Shown here piece after piece: positions 1 through 7,915 of a stretch of DNA of 21,947 bases (position 1 is its first letter; the number at the start of each line of letters is the position of its first letter). The stretch comes from an uncultured Lysobacter sp. (GTDB lineage Bacteria > Pseudomonadota > Gammaproteobacteria > Xanthomonadales > Xanthomonadaceae), in contig CAMLID010000053.1 of assembly GCA_946480055.1 (NCBI GenBank), forward strand, positions 1-21,947. The letters are read 5' to 3'. Below the pieces are notes generated by a model. It did not search any database. It was not told where the DNA came from and worked only from the letters and a program-made list of their open reading frames with translations. The translations under genes were made by a program, and so were the position numbers.

Positions 1-63
1 CAACCACCGCAACCACCGCAACCACCGCAACCACCGCAACCACCGCAACCACCGCAACCACCG
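1..63. repeat. 9-bp tandem repeat, seven perfect units, cut by window edge
   Basis: The unit CAACCACCG is repeated seven times without a mismatch from the first base, so the array probably continues to the left of the window. Because the unit is a multiple of three, gain or loss of units would keep any reading frame open. Read on the plus strand it gives Thr-Thr-Ala, Gln-Pro-Pro or Asn-His-Arg repeats depending on frame; which of these is used cannot be decided from the window alone. Confidence 0.9.
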
Positions 64-113
64 CGGCGGCAATGGTCGAAGCGCTTTTGACTGCCTTCTT
101 TGGAAAAGGGTGA
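3..113 (+). CDS. possible C-terminal tail of an unknown protein (5' end outside window)
   Basis: A plus-strand frame enters from the left edge, reads a Thr-Thr-Ala repeat and then Ala-Ala-Ala-Met-Val-Glu-Ala-Leu-Leu-Thr-Ala-Phe-Phe-Gly-Lys-Gly before a TGA at 111-113. The short amphipathic end after a low-complexity Thr/Ala tract looks like a genuine protein terminus, but I do not recognise the family. A second frame reads Gln-Pro-Pro repeats, then RRQWSKRF and a stop at 88-90, so the frame choice is uncertain. The body of the gene, if real, lies outside the window. Confidence 0.3.
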   Translation, partial: TTATTATTATTATTATTATTAAAMVEALLTAFFGKG

Positions 114-155
114 AGCCGCGCGTTGGCGGGCCGCAGGTTCGTGCGCAATTCAACG

Positions 156-176
156 CCAGGAGGCTGTGCCTCCTGG
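156..176. repeat. perfect 9-bp hairpin with 3-nt loop
   Basis: CCAGGAGGC at 156-164 is the exact reverse complement of GCCTCCTGG at 168-176, separated by TGT. No T-run follows on either strand, so it is not a textbook intrinsic terminator. It lies between the possible gene ending at 113 and the 3' end of the phosphatase-like gene at 328 (convergent genes), where it could stop transcription from either side or be part of a palindromic repeat. Confidence 0.5.
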
Positions 177-236
177 TCGGGCGGGCTGCGCGGATTCGCT
201 CTTACCTGGTTTCGAATCGAAAACTTCCGCGTACCC

Positions 237-275
237 AAGTCGTCATCCCTGCACAAGGCGGGGACCCAGTGACTT
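237..275. repeat. REP-like palindromic intergenic repeat
   Basis: The element starts AAGTC and ends GACTT, which are inverted ends, and holds GTCATCCCTGC and GGCGGGGACCCAGTGAC in between. This matches my memory of a dispersed palindromic repeat of Xanthomonadaceae and other proteobacteria (the 'GTCATCCCCGC...GCGGGGATCCAGTGAC' type), here in a somewhat degenerate form. It sits in the gap between convergent genes, a usual place for such repeats. A genome-wide search for the core would confirm it. Confidence 0.6.
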
Positions 276-327
276 CAGCGCTGTGTTCGCGCAGTCGAAC
301 GCAGGCGCGCAGACCGGCGCGCCCGCC

Positions 328-648
328 TCACAAATGCCGCGGCACCTTGGCTTCCAGCAGTTCCACCAGCGCCGGATCCATATAGTCGTACTCGTCCGGG
401 ATATCCAGGCAAACCACGCGCTTGCCCTTGAGTTGCGCGCGAAACCGTTGCTGCAGCTTCGCGCGCTGCGCTTTCTCCATCACGAAGATCAGCTCGGCCC
501 ACTCGACCAGGTCGGCACCCAGTGGCTGCTCGGCGTCGTGCTTGAGCCCGGCCGAGGCGACCCCCAGATCGGCCCGATCGCCGAACAAATGCTCGGCGGT
601 CGGGCTGCGCAGCCGGTTCTGGCCGCAGACGAACAAGACCCGCTTCAT
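328..648 (-). CDS. small low-molecular-weight protein tyrosine phosphatase family protein
   Basis: The 106-residue product starts MKRVLFVCGQNRLRSPTAEH, which contains the C-x5-R phosphatase loop (C8 to R14, followed by S15) of low-molecular-weight tyrosine phosphatases. Near the C terminus LDIPDEYDYMDP supplies candidate acid residues. It is shorter than classical members (about 150 residues) and fits the compact ~105-110-residue subgroup, whose substrates are poorly known; phosphatase activity is therefore inferred from the motif only. The start at 648 lies 13 bp after the pepQ stop codon on the same strand, so the two are probably co-transcribed, with this gene second. A cytoplasmic protein is expected, as no signal peptide or membrane segment is present. 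Confidence 0.85.
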   Translation of the reverse strand: MKRVLFVCGQNRLRSPTAEHLFGDRADLGVASAGLKHDAEQPLGADLVEWAELIFVMEKAQRAKLQQRFRAQLKGKRVVCLDIPDEYDYMDPALVELLEAKVPRHL

Positions 649-661
649 CGCATCGCGCGGT

Positions 662-1987
662 TCAGGCCGCTTCCGCGAAACCGTCGCGGGTCAGGTTGAT
701 CGGCGCGTCGTCGGTGCAGACCACGTCGTCCTCGATGCGGATGCCGCCGTAGGGTCGGAATTGCTCGATCCGGTTCCAGTCCACCGCGTCGGCGTGCGGG
801 CCCTGCTTGAGGCCGTTCAGCAGCAGATCGATGAAGTAGACGCCCGGCTCGATCGTCACCGCCATGCCGACGCCCAGTTCGCGGGTCAGGCGCAGGTAGG
901 GCTGGCCCTCTGGCTTGGCGATGGTGCCGCCACGGTCGGAGGCGGCGAAACCGGCGACGTCGTGGACCTGCAGGCCTATGCCATGGCCGATGCCGTGCGG
1001 GAAGAACACGTTGCTGACGCCGGTTTCCAGCGCCGACTCGGGCGAGAGCTTGATCACGCCGAAATCCTTGAGGATGCCGGACAGGGCCAGATGGGCGTTG
1101 AGATGGATGCCCTTGTAGTCGGTGCCGGCGCGGACCTGGTCGCACATCTTCAGCTGGGCCGCGTCGACCGCGTCGATCAGGGCCTGGAACTCGCTGCCGA
1201 CGTCGGCGGCGTAACTGCGGGTGATGTCGCAGGCATAGCCGTGGTGGCTGGCGCCGGCGTCGATCAGGAAGCTGCGCAGCTGCGCCGGCGCCTCGCGCTC
1301 GAGTTCGGTGTAGTGCAGCACGGCGCCGTTCTGGTTCAGGGCGACGATGTTGTTGTACGGCAGATCGGCGCCTTCCTGGCGCGCGGCGGCGCAGTAGGCC
1401 AGGTGGATGTCGAACTCACTGCCGCCGTTACGGAACGCGGCCTCGGCGGCGCGGTGCGCGCGCACGCCGCGGCGCGTGGCGGCCCGCATCATCTGGACTT
1501 CGTACGGGGTCTTGTAGGCGCGGTGGAATTCGAGATAGTCGATCGCCGGCTGCGGGTTGTTGGGCACGTAGGCGCCCAGCGCGCTCTGCGGCTCGCCGAG
1601 GATCGCGCAGCGCGCAGGGTCGGGCGGCAGGTGGGCGAGGGCTTCCTCGGGCTTACGGATCACCACGATGTCGAAGTGATCGACCCAATAGCCGCTGGGC
1701 GCCTGCGGCACCACATGCCAGTAGTCGAACGGTTGCAGGTAGATCAGCTTGGGCTTGCGTCCCGGCGTCGCGACCAGCCAACTGCCCGGATTGCGGGTCA
1801 GTGGTAGCCAGGCCTTGAACTGCGGGTTCACGGCGTAGGGATAGTCGCGGTCGTCGAAGAACTGGTAATGCGAGGTCCCGCTGGGCACGACCAGGTGATC
1901 GAGACCGGCGCGCTCCAGGGCCTCGTGAACGCGACGTTGAAGCTCGGCCAGGTGGGCGGGGTACAGGCTCGCTGGATCGTGGGACAT
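662..1987 (-). CDS. pepQ: Xaa-Pro dipeptidase (PepQ)
   Basis: The 441-residue product matches the length and layout of PepQ (about 443 residues in E. coli), a cytoplasmic M24 metallopeptidase that cleaves dipeptides with C-terminal proline. An N-terminal domain (about 1-160) precedes the pita-bread catalytic domain. The five metal ligands are visible: D243 in LIDAG, D254 in ACDITRSYA, H335 in PHGIGHGIGLQVHD, E380 in TIEPGVYF and E419 in IRIEDD. I chose the ATG at 1987 (MSHDPASLYPAHLAEL) because it aligns with known PepQ N termini, although the frame stays open to 2227. No strong Shine-Dalgarno is seen. The phosphatase-like gene follows 13 bp downstream. The 5' third of this gene and its upstream DNA are duplicated at 12135-12615. 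Confidence 0.95.
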   Translation of the reverse strand: MSHDPASLYPAHLAELQRRVHEALERAGLDHLVVPSGTSHYQFFDDRDYPYAVNPQFKAWLPLTRNPGSWLVATPGRKPKLIYLQPFDYWHVVPQAPSGYWVDHFDIVVIRKPEEALAHLPPDPARCAILGEPQSALGAYVPNNPQPAIDYLEFHRAYKTPYEVQMMRAATRRGVRAHRAAEAAFRNGGSEFDIHLAYCAAARQEGADLPYNNIVALNQNGAVLHYTELEREAPAQLRSFLIDAGASHHGYACDITRSYAADVGSEFQALIDAVDAAQLKMCDQVRAGTDYKGIHLNAHLALSGILKDFGVIKLSPESALETGVSNVFFPHGIGHGIGLQVHDVAGFAASDRGGTIAKPEGQPYLRLTRELGVGMAVTIEPGVYFIDLLLNGLKQGPHADAVDWNRIEQFRPYGGIRIEDDVVCTDDAPINLTRDGFAEAA

Positions 1988-2128
1988 CACGGAAGTTCTC
2001 TGGGGGGAGTTCAGGGATTTTGACGGATTCTGTCCGTCCTCGCAGGCCGGCTGCGTAGACGCGGGCGGGTCCGGCTTTGCCGGATCGGCGATCTCAGAGC
2101 GGACGGTGTCCGAACGGATCGCACAGTC
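1475..2128. repeat. left copy of a long direct repeat (pepQ 5' end plus upstream DNA)
   Basis: This stretch covers pepQ codons 1 to about 172 and about 140 bp upstream of its start. It aligns in the same orientation with 12135-12615. In the best block (1889-1989 against 12379-12477) my hand alignment shows nine mismatches and one 2-nt gap over 101 bases; similarity is weaker toward 1475. Bases about 1677-1858 have no counterpart in the right copy. The similarity continues past the pepQ start through 1990-2128, where the right copy is the start of the GGDEF-EAL gene. Confidence 0.85.
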
Positions 2129-2376
2129 GCGCCTGGGGCCGAGGCTCGCTTGTGCCGGCTGTCGTCGGCCTGATCCGGAAGGCCCCGCAGCGCTACCAGC
2201 GGCCGAACAAATGTTGCGCCGCCGCATCGCGCCTCGTTCGCGAAAACTACGATTTCAGCGGGGAAAATGCCGAATTTCGATATCGAAGCGGGGGCCGCGC
2301 ACCCGCGCAAACGACCTCCAGCGCGACGGAGTATGCTGCCGGCCTGCGCATACCAACGCGTATGGGGAGGGACTCG
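1988..2376. other. 389-bp divergent intergenic region between pepQ and the sigma factor
   Basis: The first ~140 bp belong to the duplicated segment and should hold the pepQ promoter. A small inverted repeat, CCGGC-TTT-GCCGG type, lies near 2070-2085. The rest is specific to this side and leads into the sigma-factor gene; it is more A/T-rich around 2243-2290, with the palindrome at 2276-2287. I could not fix promoter boxes with confidence on either strand. Confidence 0.5.
2276..2287. promoter_or_regulatory. perfect 12-bp palindrome upstream of the ECF sigma gene
   Basis: TTCGATATCGAA is a perfect palindrome, about 90 bp before the chosen sigma-factor start and inside the most A/T-rich part of the gap. 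Its position fits an operator or a promoter-overlapping site that controls the sigma factor. The regulator is unknown, and 12-bp palindromes also occur by chance, so this is a candidate only. Confidence 0.35.
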
Positions 2377-2946
2377 ATGGCAGACCCGGCGCCGTCAGCG
2401 CGCGAACCGGCATCGCTCGCCGACTATGGCGAGGATTGCGCCAGCCAATGGGAGAACATCTCCCTGCAATACCGCGCGCCGTTGCGCGGATTCTTCTCCA
2501 AGCGAGTCAAGGATCCGGCCGAAGTCGAAGACCTGACCCAGGAGGTGTTCCTGCACCTGGTCCGGCGCGCGCGCGGCGGGCCGATCGAGCATGTCAAACA
2601 GTACGTTTTCCAGATCGCCGCCAACGCCCTGCGCGACTGGGGTCGCCGTCGCCAAGTCCGCGACCAGGACGCGCACGAGTCCTTCGACGAGGAAATTCAC
2701 CAACCCGCTACGGAAATCTCGCCGGAGCGCGTCTTACTGGGAGAGGAGGCGGTGAAACTGGCTGTCGCCGTCTTGCGTGCGCTGCCGCAGCGTACGCGCG
2801 ACGTGTTCGTGCTACGCACAATGGAGAAGCGGAAATATATGGACATTGCCAACATGTTGGGCATTTCGGTGCGAGCCGCCGAAAAGCATATGGCCAAAGC
2901 GCTGGCGCAACTGGGCCGCGCGATGGACTCGGAGACGCCGGAATGA
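2377..2946 (+). CDS. ECF (FecI-type) RNA polymerase sigma-70 family factor
   Basis: The 189-residue product has the two domains of an extracytoplasmic-function sigma factor. Region 2 spans about 30-95, with KDPAEVEDLTQEVFLHL and VFQIAANALRDW; region 4 spans about 132-182, with LRALPQRTRDVFVLRTMEK and a helix-turn-helix MDIANMLGISVRAAEKHMAKA typical of FecI-like factors. I chose the ATG at 2377 because GGGGAGG lies six bases upstream; the ATG at 2362 overlaps that ribosome site. A FecR homologue follows 82 bp downstream and an STN-containing TonB receptor after that, the standard arrangement for surface signalling, so this factor is expected to stay inactive until FecR relays a signal from the receptor. 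Its target promoters are unknown. Confidence 0.92.
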   Translation: MADPAPSAREPASLADYGEDCASQWENISLQYRAPLRGFFSKRVKDPAEVEDLTQEVFLHLVRRARGGPIEHVKQYVFQIAANALRDWGRRRQVRDQDAHESFDEEIHQPATEISPERVLLGEEAVKLAVAVLRALPQRTRDVFVLRTMEKRKYMDIANMLGISVRAAEKHMAKALAQLGRAMDSETPE

Positions 2947-3028
2947 GCCGGGGCATGCAAGCCGGGGGATGCGATCCGATTGCCTGCCTCCGTGCGGTCG
3001 GGCCGGACGTGTCGAGGGAGGGCGTCGG

Positions 3029-4108
3029 ATGAGCTGGAAAACCACGCCCATCGCGAACGGACCGGGTCCCTTGCCGGACGATATCGACGAAGCGGCGGCG
3101 CGCTGGAGCGAAGTCCTGCGCGATGCCGACCCCGACGCCGACGCGTCCCTGCGCGCAGCCTTCGAATCCTGGCGCGCGCGTTCGCAGGCGCACGCCGCCG
3201 CATTCCGGCGCGTGGAGGCCGCGCACGCCTTGGCGCACGCGGTCGCCGATGCGCCGGAGATGCAGGCGCTGCGGCGCGAGACCCTGGCGCGTGCCGCGAA
3301 AGCCCGCCCGTCGTGCGCGCCGCGCACCTACGCCTACTCGATCGCCGCTTCGTTGGTGGCCGTTGCCGCGATCGGTCTGCTGATCCTGCGGCCCGATGCG
3401 CCGGGCCGGATGGTCCGGGACATGCAGGACGCGATCGTCGGCAACGTCCACGAAACCGGCATCGGCCAGCGTTCGGTGGTGAAGCTCGACGACGGTTCGG
3501 TGGTCACCCTGAACACCGACAGCCGCGTCTCGGTGCATTACGAAGGCAAGATTCGCGCGGTGACGCTGGAGCGCGGGCAGGCCTTGTTCAAGGTGGCGAA
3601 GGACCGCTCGCGGCCGTTCATCGTCACCGCGGACGGCCGCCAGGTGACCGCGCTGGGCACCGAGTTCGAGGTCCACATGTCCGAACGCCTGTTCGAGGTG
3701 ACCCTGCTCGAAGGCCGCGTGACCGTGACCCGCGAACGCTCGCGGCCGACCGCGATCGCCGTCGCACCGACCGCGGAACTGCAGCCGGGCCAGCAGTTCG
3801 TCGCACTGGCGACGGCCGTGCCGCAGGTGCGCGCGGCCGACGTAAAGCGGGAAGTGAGCTGGCGGCACGGACAGGTCGTGTTCGAGAACGAGAGCCTCGC
3901 CGACGCCGTCGCCGAGATCAACCGCTACTCGCGCAACCAGATAGTGCTCGGCGATACGCGTCTGGCGGCGCTGAAGATCAGCGGTGCGTTCAATACCGGC
4001 GACACCGACACCTTCGTCGACGCGGTGACCGCCTACTTCCCGATCGAGCGCGCGGTAAGCCAGAGCGACGCGATCGTGCTGAAGCCGCGCGCGCCCGAGC
4101 GCGGCTGA
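3029..4108 (+). CDS. FecR-family transmembrane anti-sigma/sigma regulator
   Basis: The 359-residue product shows the usual FecR order. A cytoplasmic N-terminal helical domain (about 18-65, AAARWSEVLRDADPDADASLRAAFESW) should bind the sigma factor. A single membrane segment follows (about 101-121, YAYSIAASLVAVAAIGLLIL). Next is the periplasmic FecR domain (about 146-236, GQRSVVKLDDGSVVTLNTDSRVSV and ALGTEFEVHM), then a C-terminal domain (about 284-345) of the type that contacts the STN domain of the receptor. The ATG at 3029 has GAGGGAGG seven to eight bases upstream. In this family the protein holds the sigma factor and is cleaved or altered when the receptor binds ligand; that mechanism is taken from the family, not shown here. 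Confidence 0.93.
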   Translation: MSWKTTPIANGPGPLPDDIDEAAARWSEVLRDADPDADASLRAAFESWRARSQAHAAAFRRVEAAHALAHAVADAPEMQALRRETLARAAKARPSCAPRTYAYSIAASLVAVAAIGLLILRPDAPGRMVRDMQDAIVGNVHETGIGQRSVVKLDDGSVVTLNTDSRVSVHYEGKIRAVTLERGQALFKVAKDRSRPFIVTADGRQVTALGTEFEVHMSERLFEVTLLEGRVTVTRERSRPTAIAVAPTAELQPGQQFVALATAVPQVRAADVKREVSWRHGQVVFENESLADAVAEINRYSRNQIVLGDTRLAALKISGAFNTGDTDTFVDAVTAYFPIERAVSQSDAIVLKPRAPERG

Positions 4109-4435
4109 CGACTCTTGCCTTCGATCCTCCCGTGCGCGGCGCAGCAATGCGCCGCGTCGGGTTGCGTCGTGCCCGGCGGCCTCGCGTGGACCGGTGTCGC
4201 GGCGTTCGCCGGCTGAGGCACGGCCGGTACCGATCGTGCGCCGACGCGATCGCAGGCGCGGCGATGCCGAGGAACGCGCGCGCGATTTTGCTGCGCTGCA
4301 AAACGATTTCGGGACGAGCGACGGGTTTCGCCGCTCGCATCGCGATTGCGCTGGGGCGGGTTCGGGTTTTCCGAATCGCTGCGTCCTTACAAACACGAGG
4401 CCACGCGAAGAGGGCCCGCCACCGGAGGGGAACCG
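4109..4435 (+). promoter_or_regulatory. 327-bp leader region before the TonB receptor gene
   Basis: No gene is seen here. It contains the hairpin at 4135-4156 and an inverted repeat TTTTGC-TGCGCT-GCAAAA at 4286-4303. The gap is large for this tight locus and ends in GGAGGGGAACC, a strong ribosome site five bases before the receptor ATG. A FecI-type sigma target promoter for the receptor is expected here by analogy with other such loci, but I could not identify its boxes with confidence. Confidence 0.4.
4135..4156. terminator. 9-bp GC hairpin with GCAA loop after fecR
   Basis: CGCGGCGCA (4135-4143) pairs perfectly with TGCGCCGCG (4148-4156) around a GCAA tetraloop, 27 bp after the FecR stop codon. 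No clear T-run follows, so it may only attenuate transcription. It lies in a 327-bp gap, which suggests that the receptor gene can be transcribed separately from the sigma/FecR pair. Confidence 0.5.
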
Positions 4436-7400
4436 ATGCGAGTGCAAGACCAGAAGCGACTGTCGAGGCGTGTGCTCAAACCCTGTGTGCTGCTGCTGGC
4501 GTTGCTGCCGTATCTGACCGCCTATGCCCGCGGCGATGCGATTACCGCCAGGTTCGATATCCCGCAGCAGCGGCTCGATGCCGCTTTGTCGGAATACGCG
4601 CGCCAGAGCGGCCAACAGTTGCTGTACGCGCCCGACCTCGCGGTCGGCAAGACCGGACGCGCGGTGCGCGGCGAGAAGCCGGCCTTGCAGGCGCTGGACG
4701 AACTGCTCGCAGGCACCGGTCTCAAATACTCGACCAGCGCATCCGGTGCGATCCTCATCAATGGCAGCGCGGGCGGACATTCGGCGTCGGGGGACGCCAA
4801 GCCGCCTGCCGACGCGGTGCCACCGGGAAACGCAGAGGGGACCGCTGACACGCAGCCGGCGGCGGACTCCCAGGCAGAACCGCAAACGGCGCCCGATTCC
4901 ACCGCTACGGCCAAAGCCCAGGCGGCGACCAATCTCGACACCATCGTCGTCACCGCGCAGAAGCGCGTCGAGCGCATTCAGGATGTACCGATCGCGATCA
5001 GCGCGTTCAGTGGCGACGATCTGGGCGATCGCAAGATCGAAACCGGCGGCGACCTGGTGACCGCAACGCCGAACGTCACTTTCAGTAAAACCAATTTCGC
5101 CAGTTACAACTTCCAGATCCGAGGCATCGGCACGCAGGCTTTGTCGGTGACTACCGATCCGGCCGTGGCGATCAGCTTCAACAGCACGCCGATGATCCGC
5201 AACCGTCTGTTCGAGCAGGAATACTTCGACGTAGACCGAGTCGAAGTGCTGCGCGGGCCGCAAGGCACCTTGTACGGTCGCAACGCCACCGCCGGCGTGG
5301 TCAACATGATCCCGAAGCTGGCCGATCCCAGCGCATACGAAAGCTGGTTCAAGGTCGAAGCCGGCAATTTCGACAGCAAACGGTTCAGCGGCATGGTCAA
5401 CCTGCCGATCAACGACGCTCTGGCATTCCGCATGGCCGGCGCCTGGACCGATCGCAGCGGCTATATCGAGAACACCGCCACCGGCAGGGATGTCGACGAT
5501 CGCAGCCTGTGGTCGACGCGCGCCTCAGTGGTGTTCAAGCCCAGCGACGCCACCAACTTGAGCCTGGTCTGGGAGCATTTCGACGAAGACGACAGGCGCG
5601 CGCGCACCGGCAAGCAGCTGTGTCATACCGATCCCGGAGCTTCCGACGTCGACGGCATTCCGCCGAACAGTTTCGATCGCAACTTCATGAGCCAGGGCTG
5701 CGCAGACGGTTCGCTCTACGATCGCGGCGCCTTCGGCCTGCCCAACGGCGGCAGCCTGCCGTGGGTGTTGGCGAGCGGCACCTTTCCCGGCACGCTGGCG
5801 TCGGCGCTCGATCCCGACGGCAACTTCGTCGGTCCGATCTACCTCATTCCGCCGGGCGTGAACCCCTACGAGGGCCGCACCCAGTCGACCGACCTGCGCC
5901 AGATCGAGACCACCTACGATCCAAGGTTCCAGGCCAAGAACGACGTCGTCCAGTTCAACTTCGACACCGAGCTCAACGAGAACCTCAAGTTCGTCTCGCA
6001 GACGCTGTACACGCGCGACAAGTACTACTCGACCCAGGACTACAACCGCTTCCAGTCCAACGCGGTGTTCACCGACACCGATCCGCTGGTGCAGATCACG
6101 CCCGACGGCAACCTGGCACCGGCCTATCCGCTGGCCCCGAAAGGCGTACTCTGCGACCCGCAGCTGGGGTGTTCGGATCGCATGCTAGGCGTCGACCTGG
6201 TCGATTCCTACAGCAAGCAGTGGTCGCAGGAATTCCGTCTGCAGTCGATGTCGGAGGGGCCGTTCAACTTCAGCATCGGCGCCAACTACCTGTACTACTC
6301 GGTCGACGAGAGTTACTACGTCTTCAACAACGTCTTCACCGCGATCGCGCGGAACTTCAACAACACCGCTGGCGTCGGCCTGGGTTCCGGCAATACGCCG
6401 GTCGACTGCCCGCAGGGTAACGGCGGCGCGACCGTCAATGGCCTGTCCGGCTACCCCTGCGTCTACATCGATCCGAACTCGCTCGACAGCATCGATGGCC
6501 AAGGGCACAACTATTTCCGCAGCCGAAACGTCGCCAAGACGAAATCCGCCGCGCTGTTCGGCGAGGCCTACTGGCAGCTGTCCGACACGGTGAAGCTGAC
6601 CGCCGGTCTGCGCCTGACCCGCGACACCAAGATCACCACGCCGTATCCGAGCCAGACCCTGCTGTCGTCCACCAAATCCGGGCCGCCGTACTACTCCTTC
6701 GTCGGCGCCGGCTTCGTCAACAGCGGCTACCCGGCGCTGCCCGACGTCCGTCAGACCTGGAACGAGCCGACCGGGCGCCTGGTGCTGGACTGGAAACCCG
6801 ACCTGCCGTTCACCGACAGCACCTTGGTGTATCTGTCGGGCTCGCGCGGCTACAAGGCCGGCGGTACCAACTCGCCGGCGATCGGCGCCGATCCCGAGTT
6901 CCTCAGCTTCACCCAGCGCGATCTCGGATTCGATGCGGAGTTCGTCAACGCCTTCGAGCTCGGCATGAAGAACGTAATGGCCGACGGAAAACTCAATCTG
7001 AACGCCACCGTGTTCTACAACGACTACCGGGGTTATCAGGTTTCGCAGATCCAGGACCGCGCCACCTTCAACGAGAACTTCGACGCCAAGACCTGGGGCG
7101 CGGAAATCGAATTGGCGTGGCGGCCGACGCCGTCGTTCCAGCTCAGCGGCAATGTCGGTTTCCTGCGCACGCGCCTGAACGACAATCAGTACTCGATCGA
7201 CGTGATGAACCGTACCCAGGGCAATCCCGACTGGGTCGTGTTGCGGCCGTGGGTGCAGCAAGCCTCGAACTGCATCGCCCCGCGCGACAAGGTGGCGCAG
7301 GTCATGGCCCTCATCTACGCGGGCGGCGACGTCACCTCCAATGCCGGCATCATCCTCAACAGCTTCTGTTCGCTGAACTATCCGGTCGCGGTAGGCGGAT

Positions 7401-7855
7401 TCACGCCGGGCGGCTCCTGGGGCGATGCGTTCGGGTTCTTCTACGACCCGCGCACCGACGCGCCGAACGGCGGCCAGGGCTTTGCGGCCAACGTCGGCGG
7501 CAACGAGCTGCCGAACGCGCCGCACATCACCGCCAGCCTCAGCCCGCAGTACACGTTCTTCACCGCGCACGGCGATTTCACCGTGCGTGCCGACTTGTAC
7601 TACCAAGGCGCGAGCTGGGCGCGCATCTACCAGGACGAGATCGACCGCCTGCACGACTGGGGCAACGTCAACTTGTCGCTGACCTGGCAGAAGCCCGAAG
7701 CCGATCTGACCGTGCAGCTCTACGTCAAGAATCTGCTCGACGGTAAGGCGATCACCGGCACCTTCCTCAACAGCGACGACAGCGGCCTGACCGCGAACGT
7801 GTTCACCCAGGATCCTCGCATCATCGGCATCTCGCTGCGCAAGGGCTTCTTCTGA
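4436..7855 (+). CDS. TonB-dependent outer-membrane receptor with N-terminal STN signalling domain
   Basis: The 1139-residue product has a signal peptide (1 to about 31, with LKPCVLLLALLPYLTAYA). An STN domain follows (about 36-108, FDIPQQRLDAALSEYARQSG to SASGAILI), then a Pro/Ala/Asp-rich linker (about 111-166). A TonB-box-like DTIVVTAQ starts at about 168, the plug covers about 178-300 (FQIRGIGTQ, VDRVEVLRGPQGTLYGRNATAGVVNM), and a long beta-barrel ends in ISLRKGFF with a terminal Phe. The start is set by GGAGGGG before ATG 4436. The STN domain and the upstream sigma/FecR genes make it a transducer as well as a transporter. The ligand is unknown: the barrel is long and lies beside secreted proteins rather than siderophore genes. 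Cysteines occur in several loops (for example GKQLCHTD, MSQGCADG, NCIAPRD). Confidence 0.95.
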   Translation: MRVQDQKRLSRRVLKPCVLLLALLPYLTAYARGDAITARFDIPQQRLDAALSEYARQSGQQLLYAPDLAVGKTGRAVRGEKPALQALDELLAGTGLKYSTSASGAILINGSAGGHSASGDAKPPADAVPPGNAEGTADTQPAADSQAEPQTAPDSTATAKAQAATNLDTIVVTAQKRVERIQDVPIAISAFSGDDLGDRKIETGGDLVTATPNVTFSKTNFASYNFQIRGIGTQALSVTTDPAVAISFNSTPMIRNRLFEQEYFDVDRVEVLRGPQGTLYGRNATAGVVNMIPKLADPSAYESWFKVEAGNFDSKRFSGMVNLPINDALAFRMAGAWTDRSGYIENTATGRDVDDRSLWSTRASVVFKPSDATNLSLVWEHFDEDDRRARTGKQLCHTDPGASDVDGIPPNSFDRNFMSQGCADGSLYDRGAFGLPNGGSLPWVLASGTFPGTLASALDPDGNFVGPIYLIPPGVNPYEGRTQSTDLRQIETTYDPRFQAKNDVVQFNFDTELNENLKFVSQTLYTRDKYYSTQDYNRFQSNAVFTDTDPLVQITPDGNLAPAYPLAPKGVLCDPQLGCSDRMLGVDLVDSYSKQWSQEFRLQSMSEGPFNFSIGANYLYYSVDESYYVFNNVFTAIARNFNNTAGVGLGSGNTPVDCPQGNGGATVNGLSGYPCVYIDPNSLDSIDGQGHNYFRSRNVAKTKSAALFGEAYWQLSDTVKLTAGLRLTRDTKITTPYPSQTLLSSTKSGPPYYSFVGAGFVNSGYPALPDVRQTWNEPTGRLVLDWKPDLPFTDSTLVYLSGSRGYKAGGTNSPAIGADPEFLSFTQRDLGFDAEFVNAFELGMKNVMADGKLNLNATVFYNDYRGYQVSQIQDRATFNENFDAKTWGAEIELAWRPTPSFQLSGNVGFLRTRLNDNQYSIDVMNRTQGNPDWVVLRPWVQQASNCIAPRDKVAQVMALIYAGGDVTSNAGIILNSFCSLNYPVAVGGFTPGGSWGDAFGFFYDPRTDAPNGGQGFAANVGGNELPNAPHITASLSPQYTFFTAHGDFTVRADLYYQGASWARIYQDEIDRLHDWGNVNLSLTWQKPEADLTVQLYVKNLLDGKAITGTFLNSDDSGLTANVFTQDPRIIGISLRKGFF

Positions 7856-7876
7856 AGCCGGACGAACCCGCCACTT

Positions 7877-7900
7877 CGGCGCGCGTCGCGGCGCGCGCCG
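7877..7900 (+). terminator. likely intrinsic terminator after the TonB receptor
   Basis: CGGCGCGCG (7877-7885) pairs with CGCGCGCCG (7892-7900) around a six-base loop, 21 bp after the receptor stop codon, and is followed by TAAATTCC. The tail is only weakly T-rich. It would separate the receptor from the secreted-protein genes, implying that those have their own promoter. Confidence 0.55.
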
Positions 7901-7915
7901 TAAATTCCTCCCATC

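Noticed and set aside
1..63. CRISPR array
   Set aside because: Units are 9 bp and contiguous, with no spacers; it is a simple tandem repeat.
2708..5263. Very long minus-strand open frame opposite sigma, FecR and the receptor
   Set aside because: It is antisense to three well-recognised genes, has Arg/Ala/Gly-rich low-complexity translation and matches no family; high G+C third positions keep antisense frames open.
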